Shown in pieces: positions 47,713-56,641 of a stretch of DNA of 64,000 nucleotides. This DNA is from Herbihabitans rhizosphaerae. Lineage in GTDB: Bacteria > Actinomycetota > Actinomycetes > Mycobacteriales > Pseudonocardiaceae. Both the position numbers and the translations under genes were made by a program. Under the pieces are notes generated by a model. It had not been told where the DNA came from, made no database searches, and saw only the letters and a program-made list of their open reading frames with translations. The stretch's first letter is position 1. Each line of letters begins with the position of its first letter. Location: NCBI RefSeq assembly GCF_004216555.1, contig NZ_SGWQ01000015.1, forward strand, positions 1 through 64,000, read 5' to 3'.

Positions 47713-48217
47713 GGTGCCGGCCGTCCGGGGTGAACGTGAGCGGCTTGCGCCACATGACGTGCACCCGATGGTCGGACCACAACGCCTCGATCGGACGAAC
47801 CCGGAAGAACGCGCGCTTCGGGGTGTCCACGTGGTCGTAGAGCCGCGAGTCGGCCAGCCACGGGAACTGCTCGCGGCTCACCCGGACCGCCAGCTCCACC
47901 TCCTCGGGATCGTCTACCAGCGACGCATGGCCCTTGACCTGCACGGACTGCACGCCGTCACGCTCGACGTAGCCGGCGTCCGGCAGGTGTGAGACCACAT
48001 AGGACACGCGCGGGTCGCGCAGCATCTGCTCGTACTTCCGCGCGCTGGTGAACGTGTGCAGGTAGACGATCAGCCCGTCGGCGGCGATGTGCATGTCCGA
48101 CGCCGACGGCCAACCGTCCACATCGGACAGGGTGGCGAGTGCGCCGACTTCCTTGTACGCCAACAGATCCACGATGTCCTGCTCGATCTGCTGGAGCGGC
48201 GGTTCGACGATTCTCAT
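47699..48217 (-). CDS. Pyridoxamine 5'-phosphate oxidase-fold protein
   Basis: This 172-residue split-barrel flavin-type protein begins with a helix, then VGALATLSDVDGWPSASDMHI. The core SARKYEQMLRDPRVSYVVSH is typical of PNPOx-like F420- or FMN-binding proteins. The ATG overlaps the stop of the FAD oxidoreductase gene (ATGA). It is the last gene of the leftward polyketide arm, so a role as a reductase or oxidase on the polyketide, or as flavin partner of the upstream enzyme, is plausible but unproven. Confidence 0.83.
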   Translation of the reverse strand: MRIVEPPLQQIEQDIVDLLAYKEVGALATLSDVDGWPSASDMHIAADGLIVYLHTFTSARKYEQMLRDPRVSYVVSHLPDAGYVERDGVQSVQVKGHASLVDDPEEVELAVRVSREQFPWLADSRLYDHVDTPKRAFFRVRPIEALWSDHRVHVMWRKPLTFTPDGRHLTDE

Positions 48218-49770
48218 GGCGTGCCGACCACCTTGGCGAAGTCGTAGCCGAGGTCCTCCAGCACGACCCGCGCACCCGCACGGGCACCGCCGGTGACGCC
48301 CTGACCCGGGTGGGTGGACGGGCCGACGAGGTAGAAACCCTTGGCGGGCAACCGATATCCCATGTTCGGCAGCGGCCGGTAGCCGAGGAACTGGAACAAC
48401 TGGCAGCCGAAGTGGCCGGGGTCGCCACCGGGCCAGGCCGCGTTGAACCGGGCCGAGTCCAGCGGGCTGTGCACCACCCTGGCCAGCACCTTGTCCGCGC
48501 TCATGTTGGTGGTCTGCGCGCAGAACGTGTCGAATACCCGGTCGAAGATCTCCTCCTTGCGGCTGTCCCAGTCGCCCTCGGCCAGTTCGGTCGGCGCGTA
48601 GCTGAGCAGGTAGAGCGTGTGCTTGCCGTCCGGCGCGCGGGTCGGGTCCCACACGCTGGGCACCGCGATGCTCGGGATGGAGTGGATCGGCTCGCCGTAC
48701 TTCAGCTTGTCGAACGCGCGCAGCAGATCCGGCAGCGGCGCCGTGATCTCCTGGAACCCGGCAGCGCCCGCGTGCTCCCCCGCGGTGAACACCGGCGCCT
48801 CGGACAGCGCCAGATGTCCTGCCAGCAAACCGAATCCGACCGGTTTGATCCGCTCCACCTTGCGCCGCCAGTCCGCGCCGAACCGGTCGCCGGTCATCTC
48901 GGGCAGCTGCTTGATGTTGAGGTTCGCGACCACCGCGCGCTCGGCGCGCAACTCCTCGCCGGTGGTCAGCTCGACGCCGGACACGCGGTCGCCGTCGAAC
49001 AGGAACCGCCGCACCACCGCGCCGGTGCGGATGCGCCCGCCGTGCTCGGTGATCGAGGCGACCAGCGCGTCGGTGAGCGCGCCGGACCCGGTCTCCACGT
49101 AGCCCATGCCGTAGCGGTGGATGAACGGCACCATCATCAACAGGAACGCGCCGGTGCCGCCCTCCTCCGGCGCGATCAGCAGCTCGGACACCCAGCGGGT
49201 CAGCGCCGCGATCACCTTCGGGTGCTCGAACCACTCCCGGCACACGTCCAGGTAGCTCATCATGAGTACCCGGATCATTTCCTGGCCGGTCTCGGTGGAG
49301 TCGAGCTGCGAGAGCAGCGCGCCCATCGGGGCCGGCGGCGCGAAGAACGCCGGCAGCAGCATGTCCAGCAGTGGGCTGGCGAACTCGTGGAAGCGCAGGT
49401 AGTTCTCCGCGTCCGGCCGGCTGATCGCGGCGATGGTCTCCGCGGTCTTGTGCACGTCGCGGTGGAAGGCGATGAAGTCGCCGTCCGGGAACACCACCGA
49501 CATGCTCGGATCGGGGTGCACGTAGCGCAGCCCGTGCCGGGACAGCAGGCCGAGTTCGTCGTCGCTGATCATCGGGTTGCCGTGGATGAAGATGTGCGCG
49601 ATGGCGTGCAGGTCGTGCCGGAACCCGGGCAGCGTGGCCTCGTGCGTGACCACCCCGCCGCCGAGTTCTTCCTTGCCCTCCAACACTTCCACGTCGAGTC
49701 CGGCCTTCGCCAGATAGGCCGCGGCGGTCAGGCCGTTGTGCCCGCCGCCGGCCACGATCACCTCAGGCAC
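48214..49770 (-). CDS. Phytoene desaturase-like FAD-dependent oxidoreductase
   Basis: This 518-residue flavoprotein begins with VIVAGGGHNGLTAAAYLAKAG, the dinucleotide-binding motif of the CrtI/FAD-oxidoreductase family. It ends with GFYLVGPSTHPGQGVTGGARAG, the second FAD contact of CrtI-like enzymes. The GTG at 49770 is chosen because AAAGGGG lies 5 bp upstream; a GTG at 49776 would overlap that site. It overlaps the SDR upstream and the PNPOx-like gene downstream, so it belongs to the polyketide operon. It may oxidise or desaturate the polyketide; no carotenoid genes are present. Confidence 0.87.
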   Translation of the reverse strand: MPEVIVAGGGHNGLTAAAYLAKAGLDVEVLEGKEELGGGVVTHEATLPGFRHDLHAIAHIFIHGNPMISDDELGLLSRHGLRYVHPDPSMSVVFPDGDFIAFHRDVHKTAETIAAISRPDAENYLRFHEFASPLLDMLLPAFFAPPAPMGALLSQLDSTETGQEMIRVLMMSYLDVCREWFEHPKVIAALTRWVSELLIAPEEGGTGAFLLMMVPFIHRYGMGYVETGSGALTDALVASITEHGGRIRTGAVVRRFLFDGDRVSGVELTTGEELRAERAVVANLNIKQLPEMTGDRFGADWRRKVERIKPVGFGLLAGHLALSEAPVFTAGEHAGAAGFQEITAPLPDLLRAFDKLKYGEPIHSIPSIAVPSVWDPTRAPDGKHTLYLLSYAPTELAEGDWDSRKEEIFDRVFDTFCAQTTNMSADKVLARVVHSPLDSARFNAAWPGGDPGHFGCQLFQFLGYRPLPNMGYRLPAKGFYLVGPSTHPGQGVTGGARAGARVVLEDLGYDFAKVVGTP

Positions 49771-50518
49771 GGCCACCCCTTTGGTAGCCGCCGTCGATGT
49801 CCCACACCGACCCGGTGACGAACGCGCTCTCCCGCTCGTCCAGCAACGTCAGCACCGGCCGGGCGATCTCCTCGGCGTCGGCGATCCGCTTGATCAGGTT
49901 GGTGCCGATCACCATGTCGCGCAGGCCCGGGATCGCCTCGGAGCCGGCCTGCAGGCCCGGTGTCTCGGTGATGCCGGCGCACACGCCGTTCACCCGGATG
50001 CCCAGCGACGCGAGCTCCGTCGCCCAGGTCGGCACCAGATAGTGCAGCGCCGCCTTGGTGGCGCCGTACACGCCGAGGCCGGCGGCGGGCTTGCGCCCGA
50101 TGGACGAGGTGATCACGACGATCGCGGTGTCCGGACGCTTGGCCAGCGCCGGCGCGGCGGCGGCCACGCTGGCGATGGTGCCGCGCAGGTTCACCCCGAT
50201 CACATGGTCCACTTCGGACAGCGGCTGGTTGAGGATCGACCCGGGAAGGAGCACGCCGGCGTTGCACACCAACAGATCCAGGCCGTCGTAGGTGTCCGCG
50301 GCGTGTGCCACGGCGCGTTCGGAGGTGTCCTGGTCGGTCATGTCACCGGCCACGTAGGACACGCGCGGACCGAGTGCCGCGCTGGCGTCGACCAGACCGG
50401 CTTCACGCCGGGCGGTGAGCACCACGTTCGCTCCCTCGGCCACCAGCGCCCGCGCGATCGCGAAACCGATCCCCGCGCTGGCGCCGGTGACCAAGGCGGT
50501 CTTGCCCTGGAAGCGCAT
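49763..50518 (-). CDS. SDR family ketoreductase (FabG-like)
   Basis: This 251-residue SDR has GASAGIG at residues 11-17, NAG at about 88, the catalytic Ser in ITSSIG and YGATK (Tyr-x3-Lys). It starts 5 bp after the acyl carrier protein segment and overlaps the FAD oxidoreductase, placing it in the leftward polyketide operon. FabG-like enzymes reduce beta-ketoacyl-ACP; here it may be a second ketoreductase or a tailoring enzyme beside the ActIII-like reductase of the other arm. Confidence 0.88.
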   Translation of the reverse strand: MRFQGKTALVTGASAGIGFAIARALVAEGANVVLTARREAGLVDASAALGPRVSYVAGDMTDQDTSERAVAHAADTYDGLDLLVCNAGVLLPGSILNQPLSEVDHVIGVNLRGTIASVAAAAPALAKRPDTAIVVITSSIGRKPAAGLGVYGATKAALHYLVPTWATELASLGIRVNGVCAGITETPGLQAGSEAIPGLRDMVIGTNLIKRIADAEEIARPVLTLLDERESAFVTGSVWDIDGGYQRGGRA

Positions 50519-50523
50519 TGCCG

Positions 50524-50763
50524 CTACCCGCAGAGCTTGTCGGCGAGTTCGTCGAAGGTCAGCGTGTTCGCGTCCTCCGGCAGCTCGGGCACGCCGTGCT
50601 CGGTGCGCAGCAGGACGCCCAGTTCGACCAGGGCGATCGAGTCGAGGCCCAGGTCGTCCAGCGCGGTCTGCCGCTGCTTGTCCAGCACCTCGCCGTCCAG
50701 GCCGACCTCGACAACCAGGATCTCGCGCAGCGTGATCGGGTCCAGCGTCGTGGTGTCGTTCAT
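50524..50763 (-). CDS. Acyl carrier protein (C-terminal domain or separately initiated)
   Basis: A 79-residue ACP starts at the internal ATG, with GAGGAGTGAAGTC (GAGGAG 8 bp upstream) as ribosome site. Ser42 in LGLDSIAL is the 4'-phosphopantetheine attachment site; helix I begins ITLREILVVEV and helix III ends FDELADKL. In known type II clusters the ACP is a separate protein, so this start may be the one used, with the upstream carboxylase frame merely lacking a stop codon. It carries the growing chain for the KS and its short partner. Confidence 0.65.
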   Translation of the reverse strand: MNDTTTLDPITLREILVVEVGLDGEVLDKQRQTALDDLGLDSIALVELGVLLRTEHGVPELPEDANTLTFDELADKLCG

Positions 50764-52131
50764 GACTTCACTCCTCGTGGGTTCGGTGTGCATGTGTTCG
50801 AGCAGGTCGGTGGTGTGCTGTCCGGCACGGAACAGCGGATGGTCGACGACCCTCGCCACGAACGGCGTGGTGGTGGCGATCCGGTCGCCCTCGACCACCA
50901 ACTCATCGAGCGCGCGGGCCATCCGGGAGCACGCCTGCGCGCGCGTCGGCGCCCAGGTGACCACCTTGGCCAGCAGGCTGTCGTAGTCCGGCGGAATGCG
51001 ATAACCGTTGTGCGCGTGGGTATCCACCCGGGTGAACGGGCCGCCGGGCGGGTCGAACCGGGTCAGCACCCCGGGTGTGGGGCGGAACTCCTGGTCGGGA
51101 TCCTCGGCGTTGATCCGGCACTCGATCGCCGACCCGCGCAGGGTGATCTCGGCCTGGGACAGCTCCAGCTTGTCGCCCTGTGCCACCCGGATCTGCTGCT
51201 CGACCAGGTCGACTCCGGTGACCATCTCGGTGACCGGGTGCTCGACCTGCAGCCGGGCGTTCATCTCCATCAGGTAGAACTCGCCGGCGTCGTCGACCAG
51301 GAACTCCATCGTGCCCGCGCCGGTGAAGCCGACCGACAGCGCGCCGCGCACCGACGCCTCGCCCATGGCCGTACGGGTGGCCTCGGGCAGGTTGGGCGCC
51401 GGCGCCTCCTCCACCAGCTTCTGGTGCCGCCGCTGGGTGGAGCAGTCCCGGTCGCCGAGGTACACGCCGTTGCCGTACTGGTCGCACAGCACTTGCACCT
51501 CGATGTGCCGCGCGCCGGTGAGGTACCGCTCCAGGTAGACCCGACCGTCACCGAACACCGCCGCGGCCGCGGCCCGGGTGCGGGTGAACGCGGCGGGCAG
51601 GTCGGCGCGGGAGCGCACGATGCTCATGCCCCGCCCGCCGCCGCCGGCCACCGCCTTGAGGATCACCGGGAAGCCGATCTCGCCGGCGATGTCGGTCGCC
51701 TCGGCCGCGGTGGCCACCGGCTCGACCGTGCCGGGCAGCAGCGGCAGCCCGGCCTCGCTCATCAGTCGTCGGGTGGTCGCCTTGTCCCCCAACGCTTTCA
51801 TCACCTCGGGGCGCGGGCCGACGAACAGCAGGTCCTCGGCCGCGCACACCTCGGCGAAGTCGGGGTCCTCGGACAGGAAGCCGTAGCCGGGGTGCACCGC
51901 GTCGGCGCCGGAGACCCTGGCCGCCTCGATGATCGCGGGCACCGACAGGTAGCTGCGCTTGGCCGCCGCCGGTCCGATGTGGACGGAGTCGTCGGCCATC
52001 CGCACGACCGCGGAGTCCCGGTCGGCCGAGGAGTACACGGCGACCGTGCCGATACCGATCTCCTTGCACGTCCTGGCGATCCGGACGGCGATCTCGCCCC
52101 GGTTGGCGATCAGCAGCGTGCGTATCGTCAT
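50524..52131 (-). CDS. accC: Acetyl-CoA biotin carboxylase continuous with acyl carrier protein
   Basis: A single uninterrupted frame of 535 codons. Residues 1-450 are a complete biotin carboxylase: IANRGEIAVRI at the start, ATP-grasp glycine loop KAVAGGGGRGM, EMNARLQVEHPVTE and the C-terminal barrel. From Met457 the frame continues into a complete ACP with the phosphopantetheine site LGLDSIAL (Ser498). No stop codon separates the two; an internal ATG at 50763 with GAGGAG upstream could also start free ACP. The ATG at 52131 overlaps the accB stop. It makes carboxybiotin for malonyl-CoA supply and, with ACP, directly links precursor supply to chain assembly. Confidence 0.88.
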   Translation of the reverse strand: MTIRTLLIANRGEIAVRIARTCKEIGIGTVAVYSSADRDSAVVRMADDSVHIGPAAAKRSYLSVPAIIEAARVSGADAVHPGYGFLSEDPDFAEVCAAEDLLFVGPRPEVMKALGDKATTRRLMSEAGLPLLPGTVEPVATAAEATDIAGEIGFPVILKAVAGGGGRGMSIVRSRADLPAAFTRTRAAAAAVFGDGRVYLERYLTGARHIEVQVLCDQYGNGVYLGDRDCSTQRRHQKLVEEAPAPNLPEATRTAMGEASVRGALSVGFTGAGTMEFLVDDAGEFYLMEMNARLQVEHPVTEMVTGVDLVEQQIRVAQGDKLELSQAEITLRGSAIECRINAEDPDQEFRPTPGVLTRFDPPGGPFTRVDTHAHNGYRIPPDYDSLLAKVVTWAPTRAQACSRMARALDELVVEGDRIATTTPFVARVVDHPLFRAGQHTTDLLEHMHTEPTRSEVMNDTTTLDPITLREILVVEVGLDGEVLDKQRQTALDDLGLDSIALVELGVLLRTEHGVPELPEDANTLTFDELADKLCG

Positions 52132-52589
52132 CGGTCCACGCTTTCCTGATCGCGCAACGGTTCCAGGGTCAGCAGCGGCTGGTCGAACTCGACGCCGTCG
52201 CCGTTGGGCACCAGGACGTCGCGCACCACCCCGGTGGTCTCCGCGGTGATCCGGTTCAGCAGCTTCATCGCCTCGACGATGCCGATCACGGTGTCCGGCG
52301 TGACGGTCTCGCCGACCGACACGAACGGCGGCTCGCCGGGCGCCGGCGCGTGGTAGAACGTGCCGACCATCGGCGACCGCACGACCGTGGTGTCGGTGTC
52401 GTCCGAGGATTCCGGCTCCGGCGGGTCCACTGTGGACACTGGTGCGACGGCCGGCTCGGGTGGCCGCCACTCCATCTCCACCGCGGTCGTGCCGACGCGC
52501 ACCTGGACCCGGCTCAACGGCCCGGCCACGTCGGCCGCCAGCCGGCGCGCCTCCTCGCTCAACGTGCGCAGTAAATCGTCCTCGCTCAT
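52128..52589 (-). CDS. accB: Biotin carboxyl carrier protein
   Basis: This 153-residue carrier has a helical N-terminal part (1-40), a flexible acidic/proline-rich linker (45-68) and the biotinyl domain, with the biotin attachment Lys109 in EAMKL and the thumb-containing RSPMVGTFYHAP. The ATG at 52589 has GGAGGACG upstream. It overlaps accDA and accC by 4 bp on each side, making one tightly coupled acetyl-CoA carboxylase operon. Confidence 0.93.
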   Translation of the reverse strand: MSEDDLLRTLSEEARRLAADVAGPLSRVQVRVGTTAVEMEWRPPEPAVAPVSTVDPPEPESSDDTDTTVVRSPMVGTFYHAPAPGEPPFVSVGETVTPDTVIGIVEAMKLLNRITAETTGVVRDVLVPNGDGVEFDQPLLTLEPLRDQESVDR

Positions 52590-54268
52590 TTCACGTCCTC
52601 CGTCCACTGTGGAGCGCCGATCCGGCGCAGCCGCTCGCGGCGGCGGGCGACGAGCTGGTCGGCGGGAATCCCGCCGAGCTCGCCGATGGTGGTCCGCACC
52701 GCGGCGGCGAGGTTGGCAGCCGCCGCGGTGGGGTCGGTGTGCGCGCCGTCGCCGGGTTCCGGGATGACGCCGTCGACCACGCCGAGGCGGAGCAGGTCCG
52801 GCGCGGTGATCCTCAGTGCCTCGGCGGCGCGCGGCGCGGCGGTCGCGTCCCAGAGGATCGCGGCGCAGCCTTCCGGCGAGATCACCGAGTAGACGCCGTT
52901 GGCGAACATCAGCACCTGGTCGCCGACGGCGAGCGCCAGCGCGCCGCCGCTGCCGCCCTCACCGGTGATCACCGGGATCACCGGCACCCGCAATCCGGTC
53001 AGCGCCAGGATGTTCGTCGCGATCGCGCCGGCTTGACAGTTCTCCTCCGCGGCCACTCCGGGGTACGCGCCAGGGGTGTCGATCAGCGTCACGACCGGCA
53101 GGCCGAGCTTCTCGGCGAGCCGGAACAGCCGCAGCGCCTTGCGATAACCCTCTGGCCCGGCCATGCCGAAGTTGGTGGCCAGCAGTTCGCGGGTGGAGTG
53201 CCCCTTCTGCGTGGCCACGACCATCGCGCTGATCCCGCCGAGGTCGGCGATCCCACCGATGATGGTCGGCGAGTCGGCGCCCATCCGGTCACCGTGCAGC
53301 TCCAGGAACGACTCGGCGATCAGGTGCGTGTACTCGCGCCCGGTGGGCCGTTCCGCGTTGCGTGCCAAGGAGACCACGTGCCACGGGTCCCGCTCGGGCA
53401 GGTCCCGACAGTCCCGTATCAGTCCACTTGGGACGGTCGGCGGCGGTGCGGACGGTCCACCGGCGGCGCGCAGCAGCCGGGACAGCACGTCGCGCAGTTC
53501 GGCCCGGTCCGCGACCACGTCGAGCGCGCCGCGGGCGAGCAGGAACTCGGCGGTCTGGAAGCCGTCGGGCAGCTCGGCGCGCACCGTGTCGCGGATGACC
53601 CTGCGGCCGGCGAAACCCAGCCGCGCACCCGGTTCGGCGATGATCACGTCCGCCTGCGTGGCGAACGACGCGGCGACGCCACCGTAGGTCGGGTCGGTGA
53701 TCAGCGACACGAACAGCAGGCCCGCCTCGTTCAGCGCGGCGATCGCCTGACTGACTTTTGCCATCTGCAGCAGGGAAAGCACGCCCTCCTGCATCCGAGC
53801 GCCGCCCGAGGCGGTCACCACCAGCAGCGGCAGGCGCCGGGCCAGCGCGTCCTCGGCGGCCAGCGTCAGCAGCTCGCCGACTCCGGTACCCAGGCTGCCG
53901 CCGAGGAACCGGAAGTCCATCACGGCGAGCACCAGCGGCCGGCCGTCGATCGCGGCCGCGCCGCACACCACCGCCTCCCGCTCCCCCGTGTCGCGTCTGG
54001 CGTCCTCGACCCGCCGCGGGTACGGCCGGCGGTCGGTGAAGCCGAGTGGATCGGTGTCCGGAAGCCGGTGGATCTGCTCGCGGAACGTGCCGGGGTCGAC
54101 CAGTTGGCGGATCCGCTCACGAGCGGTCAGCCGCCCGTGTGCCCCGCATTCCGGGCAGACGCCGGCATTCCGGTTCCACCTTTTGGCGTAGACGAGTTCC
54201 CTGCATGTGGGGCAGTGCAGCCATTCCGCCTGCGTTACCCCCAAAGACTCCTGCTCGACTGTCGTCAT
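52586..54268 (-). CDS. accDA: Acetyl-CoA carboxylase carboxyltransferase, beta-alpha fusion
   Basis: This 560-residue protein fuses AccD and AccA. The N-terminal zinc ribbon has CPTC (19-22) and CPEC (38-41). The beta half contains GGSLGTGVGE and TASGGARMQEG; the alpha half has SFLELHGDRMGADSP, DTPGAYPG and GEGGSGGALAL, the oxyanion-forming loops. It transfers CO2 from carboxybiotin to acetyl-CoA to make malonyl-CoA. It is the first gene of the leftward arm and divergent from the KS gene. Such dedicated carboxylases occur in several aromatic polyketide clusters (jadomycin, gilvocarcin). Confidence 0.93.
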   Translation of the reverse strand: MTTVEQESLGVTQAEWLHCPTCRELVYAKRWNRNAGVCPECGAHGRLTARERIRQLVDPGTFREQIHRLPDTDPLGFTDRRPYPRRVEDARRDTGEREAVVCGAAAIDGRPLVLAVMDFRFLGGSLGTGVGELLTLAAEDALARRLPLLVVTASGGARMQEGVLSLLQMAKVSQAIAALNEAGLLFVSLITDPTYGGVAASFATQADVIIAEPGARLGFAGRRVIRDTVRAELPDGFQTAEFLLARGALDVVADRAELRDVLSRLLRAAGGPSAPPPTVPSGLIRDCRDLPERDPWHVVSLARNAERPTGREYTHLIAESFLELHGDRMGADSPTIIGGIADLGGISAMVVATQKGHSTRELLATNFGMAGPEGYRKALRLFRLAEKLGLPVVTLIDTPGAYPGVAAEENCQAGAIATNILALTGLRVPVIPVITGEGGSGGALALAVGDQVLMFANGVYSVISPEGCAAILWDATAAPRAAEALRITAPDLLRLGVVDGVIPEPGDGAHTDPTAAAANLAAAVRTTIGELGGIPADQLVARRRERLRRIGAPQWTEDVK

Positions 54269-54536
54269 TGCTCACCTTCCCCTTACTTAGCGGCGAGACT
54301 CGGCGAACGGAATTCATGAGACAGGCGGTTCAGCACTGCCGTCAATACGCTTTGTCAGATACTCCAAGAACGGCGAGCAGGGGTTGTAGGGGTCAGTAAA
54401 TCAGCAGGTCAGAGCACAGATCACAAACAATTGGCGTCGATCCTGTCGTTCGCCCCATAGGGGTTCACACCCCCTGCCGGCTAACTTCGTGACGGTCCGA
54501 AACATTTGAGTCACACCCCGCCGAGAAGGATGTGCC
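54269..54536. promoter_or_regulatory. Divergent promoter region of the polyketide cluster
   Basis: This 268-bp region is less GC-rich than its surroundings and should hold both operon promoters. Visible signals are a direct repeat GGTCAG (54391-54396 and 54407-54412), the palindrome CCCCATAGGGG (54453-54463) and GGGG-TTCACA-CCCC next to it. AAGGAT serves as ribosome site for the KS gene. No SARP regulator is in the window, and I could not recognise its heptamer repeats. Confidence 0.5.
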
Positions 54537-55781
54537 ATGGGGACGGTCGACGGCGATTCCGAGAATTATTCGATTGGTCTAAACAATGGAGCACGCAGGC
54601 GAGTCGTGCTGACCGGAGTCGGCGCGGTGTCACCGGCCGGGCCGGAGTCGAAAGCGCACCTGTCCGGCCTGCTGGCCGGCCGGTCGGCGGCCAGGGAACT
54701 CACCGAGGACTGGTTCGCGCCGTTCGCCAAGTCGATCGGCGCGCCGGTGGACTCCGTGACGCCGGCGGCCGGCCTGCCCCGGCACGTCGCCTACGCCGAC
54801 CTCGCCATCACCGAGGCGCTGGCCGAGGCCGGCCTGGACGCCGAGGAACTGGCCGGCACGCACCTGGTCACCTCGACCGCGATCGGCGCGTCGGTCGAGC
54901 TCGAGACGGCTTTCCGGGACGCGAGCGTGATCCCGCCGGGCTGGTTCGGCTTCGACCTGGTCACCGAACGGGCGCGCGAGCAGCACAAGGTCGGCCGCCA
55001 CGGCTGGTCGATGACGCTGTCCACCGGGTGCACCGCCGGGCTCGACGCGCTGGGCACCGGATACGACGCGGTGGCCGCCGGCCGGGCGCGCCGGGTGTTG
55101 GTCGTGTCCGCGGAGGCCACCATGTGCCCGATCGTGCTGGCCGCGTTCCAGAAGATCGGCGCGCTGTCCAACCGCGATGTCGAGGCCGAGCGCGCCTCCG
55201 CGCCGTTCTCCCGCCAGCGCGACGGATTCGTGCTCGGCGAGGGTGCCGCCGCGGTCCTCTTGGAGGACGCCGAACTGGCCACCGCCCGCGGCGCACAGCC
55301 GCTGCTGGAGGTCCTCGGCTGGGCCTCGGTGTCCAGCGCGTACCACATGACCAGGATTCGCCGGTCCGGCGAGGACATCGCCGCCTCGATCCGCCAGGCG
55401 CTGGACGACGCCGGCCTGCCGCCGGACGCGGTCGAGTCGATCGACGCGCACGGCACGTCCACTCCGCTCAACGACGCCAGCGAGACCGCCGCGTATCACG
55501 ACGTGTTCGGCGCTCGGGCGAACCGGCTGCCGGTCGTCGCGCAGAAGGGCGTCACCGGGCACGCGCTGGGCGCGTCCAATCTGCTGGAGATCGCGGGCCT
55601 GGCCCGATACCTGCCCGGCGGCGCGCTGCCGCCGACCGCCAACACCACCGCCGAGACGCTGGACGCCGATCTGGACGTGGTGCTCGACGAACCGCGCCTG
55701 GCCGAGCCGGAGATCGTGGTGAAGACCAGCAGCGGCTTCTCCGGCATCCACAGTGCCGCGGTGCTGAGGAGGATCTCGTGA
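54537..55781 (+). CDS. Type II polyketide beta-ketoacyl synthase (KS-alpha)
   Basis: This 414-residue FabF-like condensing enzyme has the full catalytic set: Cys165 in STGCTAGLDALG, His305 in DAHGTST and His342 in KGVTGHALGAS. The sequence AGLDALG after the Cys is typical of aromatic-polyketide KS-alpha proteins. A 20-residue leader precedes VVLTGVGAVSP. Its stop overlaps the GTG of the KS-like partner. It condenses malonyl-ACP units on the ACP. The starter unit and chain length cannot be read from sequence. Confidence 0.93.
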   Translation: MGTVDGDSENYSIGLNNGARRRVVLTGVGAVSPAGPESKAHLSGLLAGRSAARELTEDWFAPFAKSIGAPVDSVTPAAGLPRHVAYADLAITEALAEAGLDAEELAGTHLVTSTAIGASVELETAFRDASVIPPGWFGFDLVTERAREQHKVGRHGWSMTLSTGCTAGLDALGTGYDAVAAGRARRVLVVSAEATMCPIVLAAFQKIGALSNRDVEAERASAPFSRQRDGFVLGEGAAAVLLEDAELATARGAQPLLEVLGWASVSSAYHMTRIRRSGEDIAASIRQALDDAGLPPDAVESIDAHGTSTPLNDASETAAYHDVFGARANRLPVVAQKGVTGHALGASNLLEIAGLARYLPGGALPPTANTTAETLDADLDVVLDEPRLAEPEIVVKTSSGFSGIHSAAVLRRIS

Positions 55782-56641
55782 GAAAACCCCTGCACGAACT
55801 GGAGATCGCCGCCGCGGCGACCGCGCTGCCGCCCGACGGCGAACGCGCCACCGTGGACCTGCGCCGGTCGGGCCCGCCCGACCGTGGCGACACGGTCGAC
55901 CTGCCCGCGTTCGCCACCGACCCGCGCACCGATCCGGCGGTGCCCGCCCCGCTGCGCCGGCGCATCGACCGGTTCGCCGCGGTCGCCCACCTCGCGGTCA
56001 ACCGGGTGCTCGCCGACCTGCCCGACCGCCCGCCGCGCGAGCGGATCGGCGTGTTCCTGGTCAACGCCAGGGCCGGCTGGTCCTACGGCGAGCCGGAGCT
56101 GGCGCTGCTGGTCGACCAGGGCGCCGAGGCGATGCACGCCTACCAGGCCACGGCGTGGTTCCCGGCCGCGGCGCAGGGCGAGGTGACCATCGACCTGGAC
56201 CTGCGCGGGTGCGCCAAGACCACCGCCGGGCGCGCGTCCGGGTTCGCCGAGGCGCTGTGGCTGGCCAGGGACGCGCTGGAGCGCGACGCGGTCGACCTGG
56301 CGCTGGTCGGCGCGGCCGAGTCGCTGGTGAACGGGTTCGTGCTGCGCGACTGGCCCGCCGAACAGGCGCTGCCGGACTCCGGCCCGGCCGAGGGCGCGGT
56401 GGTGTTCGCGCTGCGCCGCCCCACCGACGAGCCGGCTGATCACCCGGCAACCCGGTTACACGACCTGCGTCACGAGCCGGAAACGGCCACGCCCCAACAG
56501 GTTTGGGCGCCGACACTGTCGGCGGCCGCCGACCTGTACGCCGCGCTGGCCGCGGCGGCACCAGCCGACGTCGACCTCGGCGGCGGCTTCCGGATCACCG
56601 TCCACCCGCGAAGGAGTAACAGTGAACACGGTACTGAGTGA
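55778..56641 (+). CDS. Short KS-beta/chain-length-factor-like thiolase-fold protein
   Basis: This 287-residue protein occupies the KS-beta position but is about 120 residues shorter than usual CLFs. It retains a thiolase-like core (RIGVFLVNARAG, RGCAKTTAGRASGFAEALWLA, VDLALVGAAES) and ends where the C-terminal half with the HGT and GH motifs would begin. I see no Cys-His-His triad and no CLF-type Gln replacement I can align. It resembles stand-alone beta-ketoacyl synthase N-terminal-like proteins and may be a minimal structural partner. Its GTG overlaps the KS stop, and its end overlaps the cyclase gene by 20 bp. Confidence 0.75.
   Translation: MRKPLHELEIAAAATALPPDGERATVDLRRSGPPDRGDTVDLPAFATDPRTDPAVPAPLRRRIDRFAAVAHLAVNRVLADLPDRPPRERIGVFLVNARAGWSYGEPELALLVDQGAEAMHAYQATAWFPAAAQGEVTIDLDLRGCAKTTAGRASGFAEALWLARDALERDAVDLALVGAAESLVNGFVLRDWPAEQALPDSGPAEGAVVFALRRPTDEPADHPATRLHDLRHEPETATPQQVWAPTLSAAADLYAALAAAAPADVDLGGGFRITVHPRRSNSEHGTE

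Noticed and set aside
50524-52470. Extension of the biotin carboxylase start to 52470
   Set aside because: The extra residues are an alternative frame of the biotin carrier gene; the ATG at 52131 overlaps the accB stop and begins the conserved IANRGEIAVRI segment.
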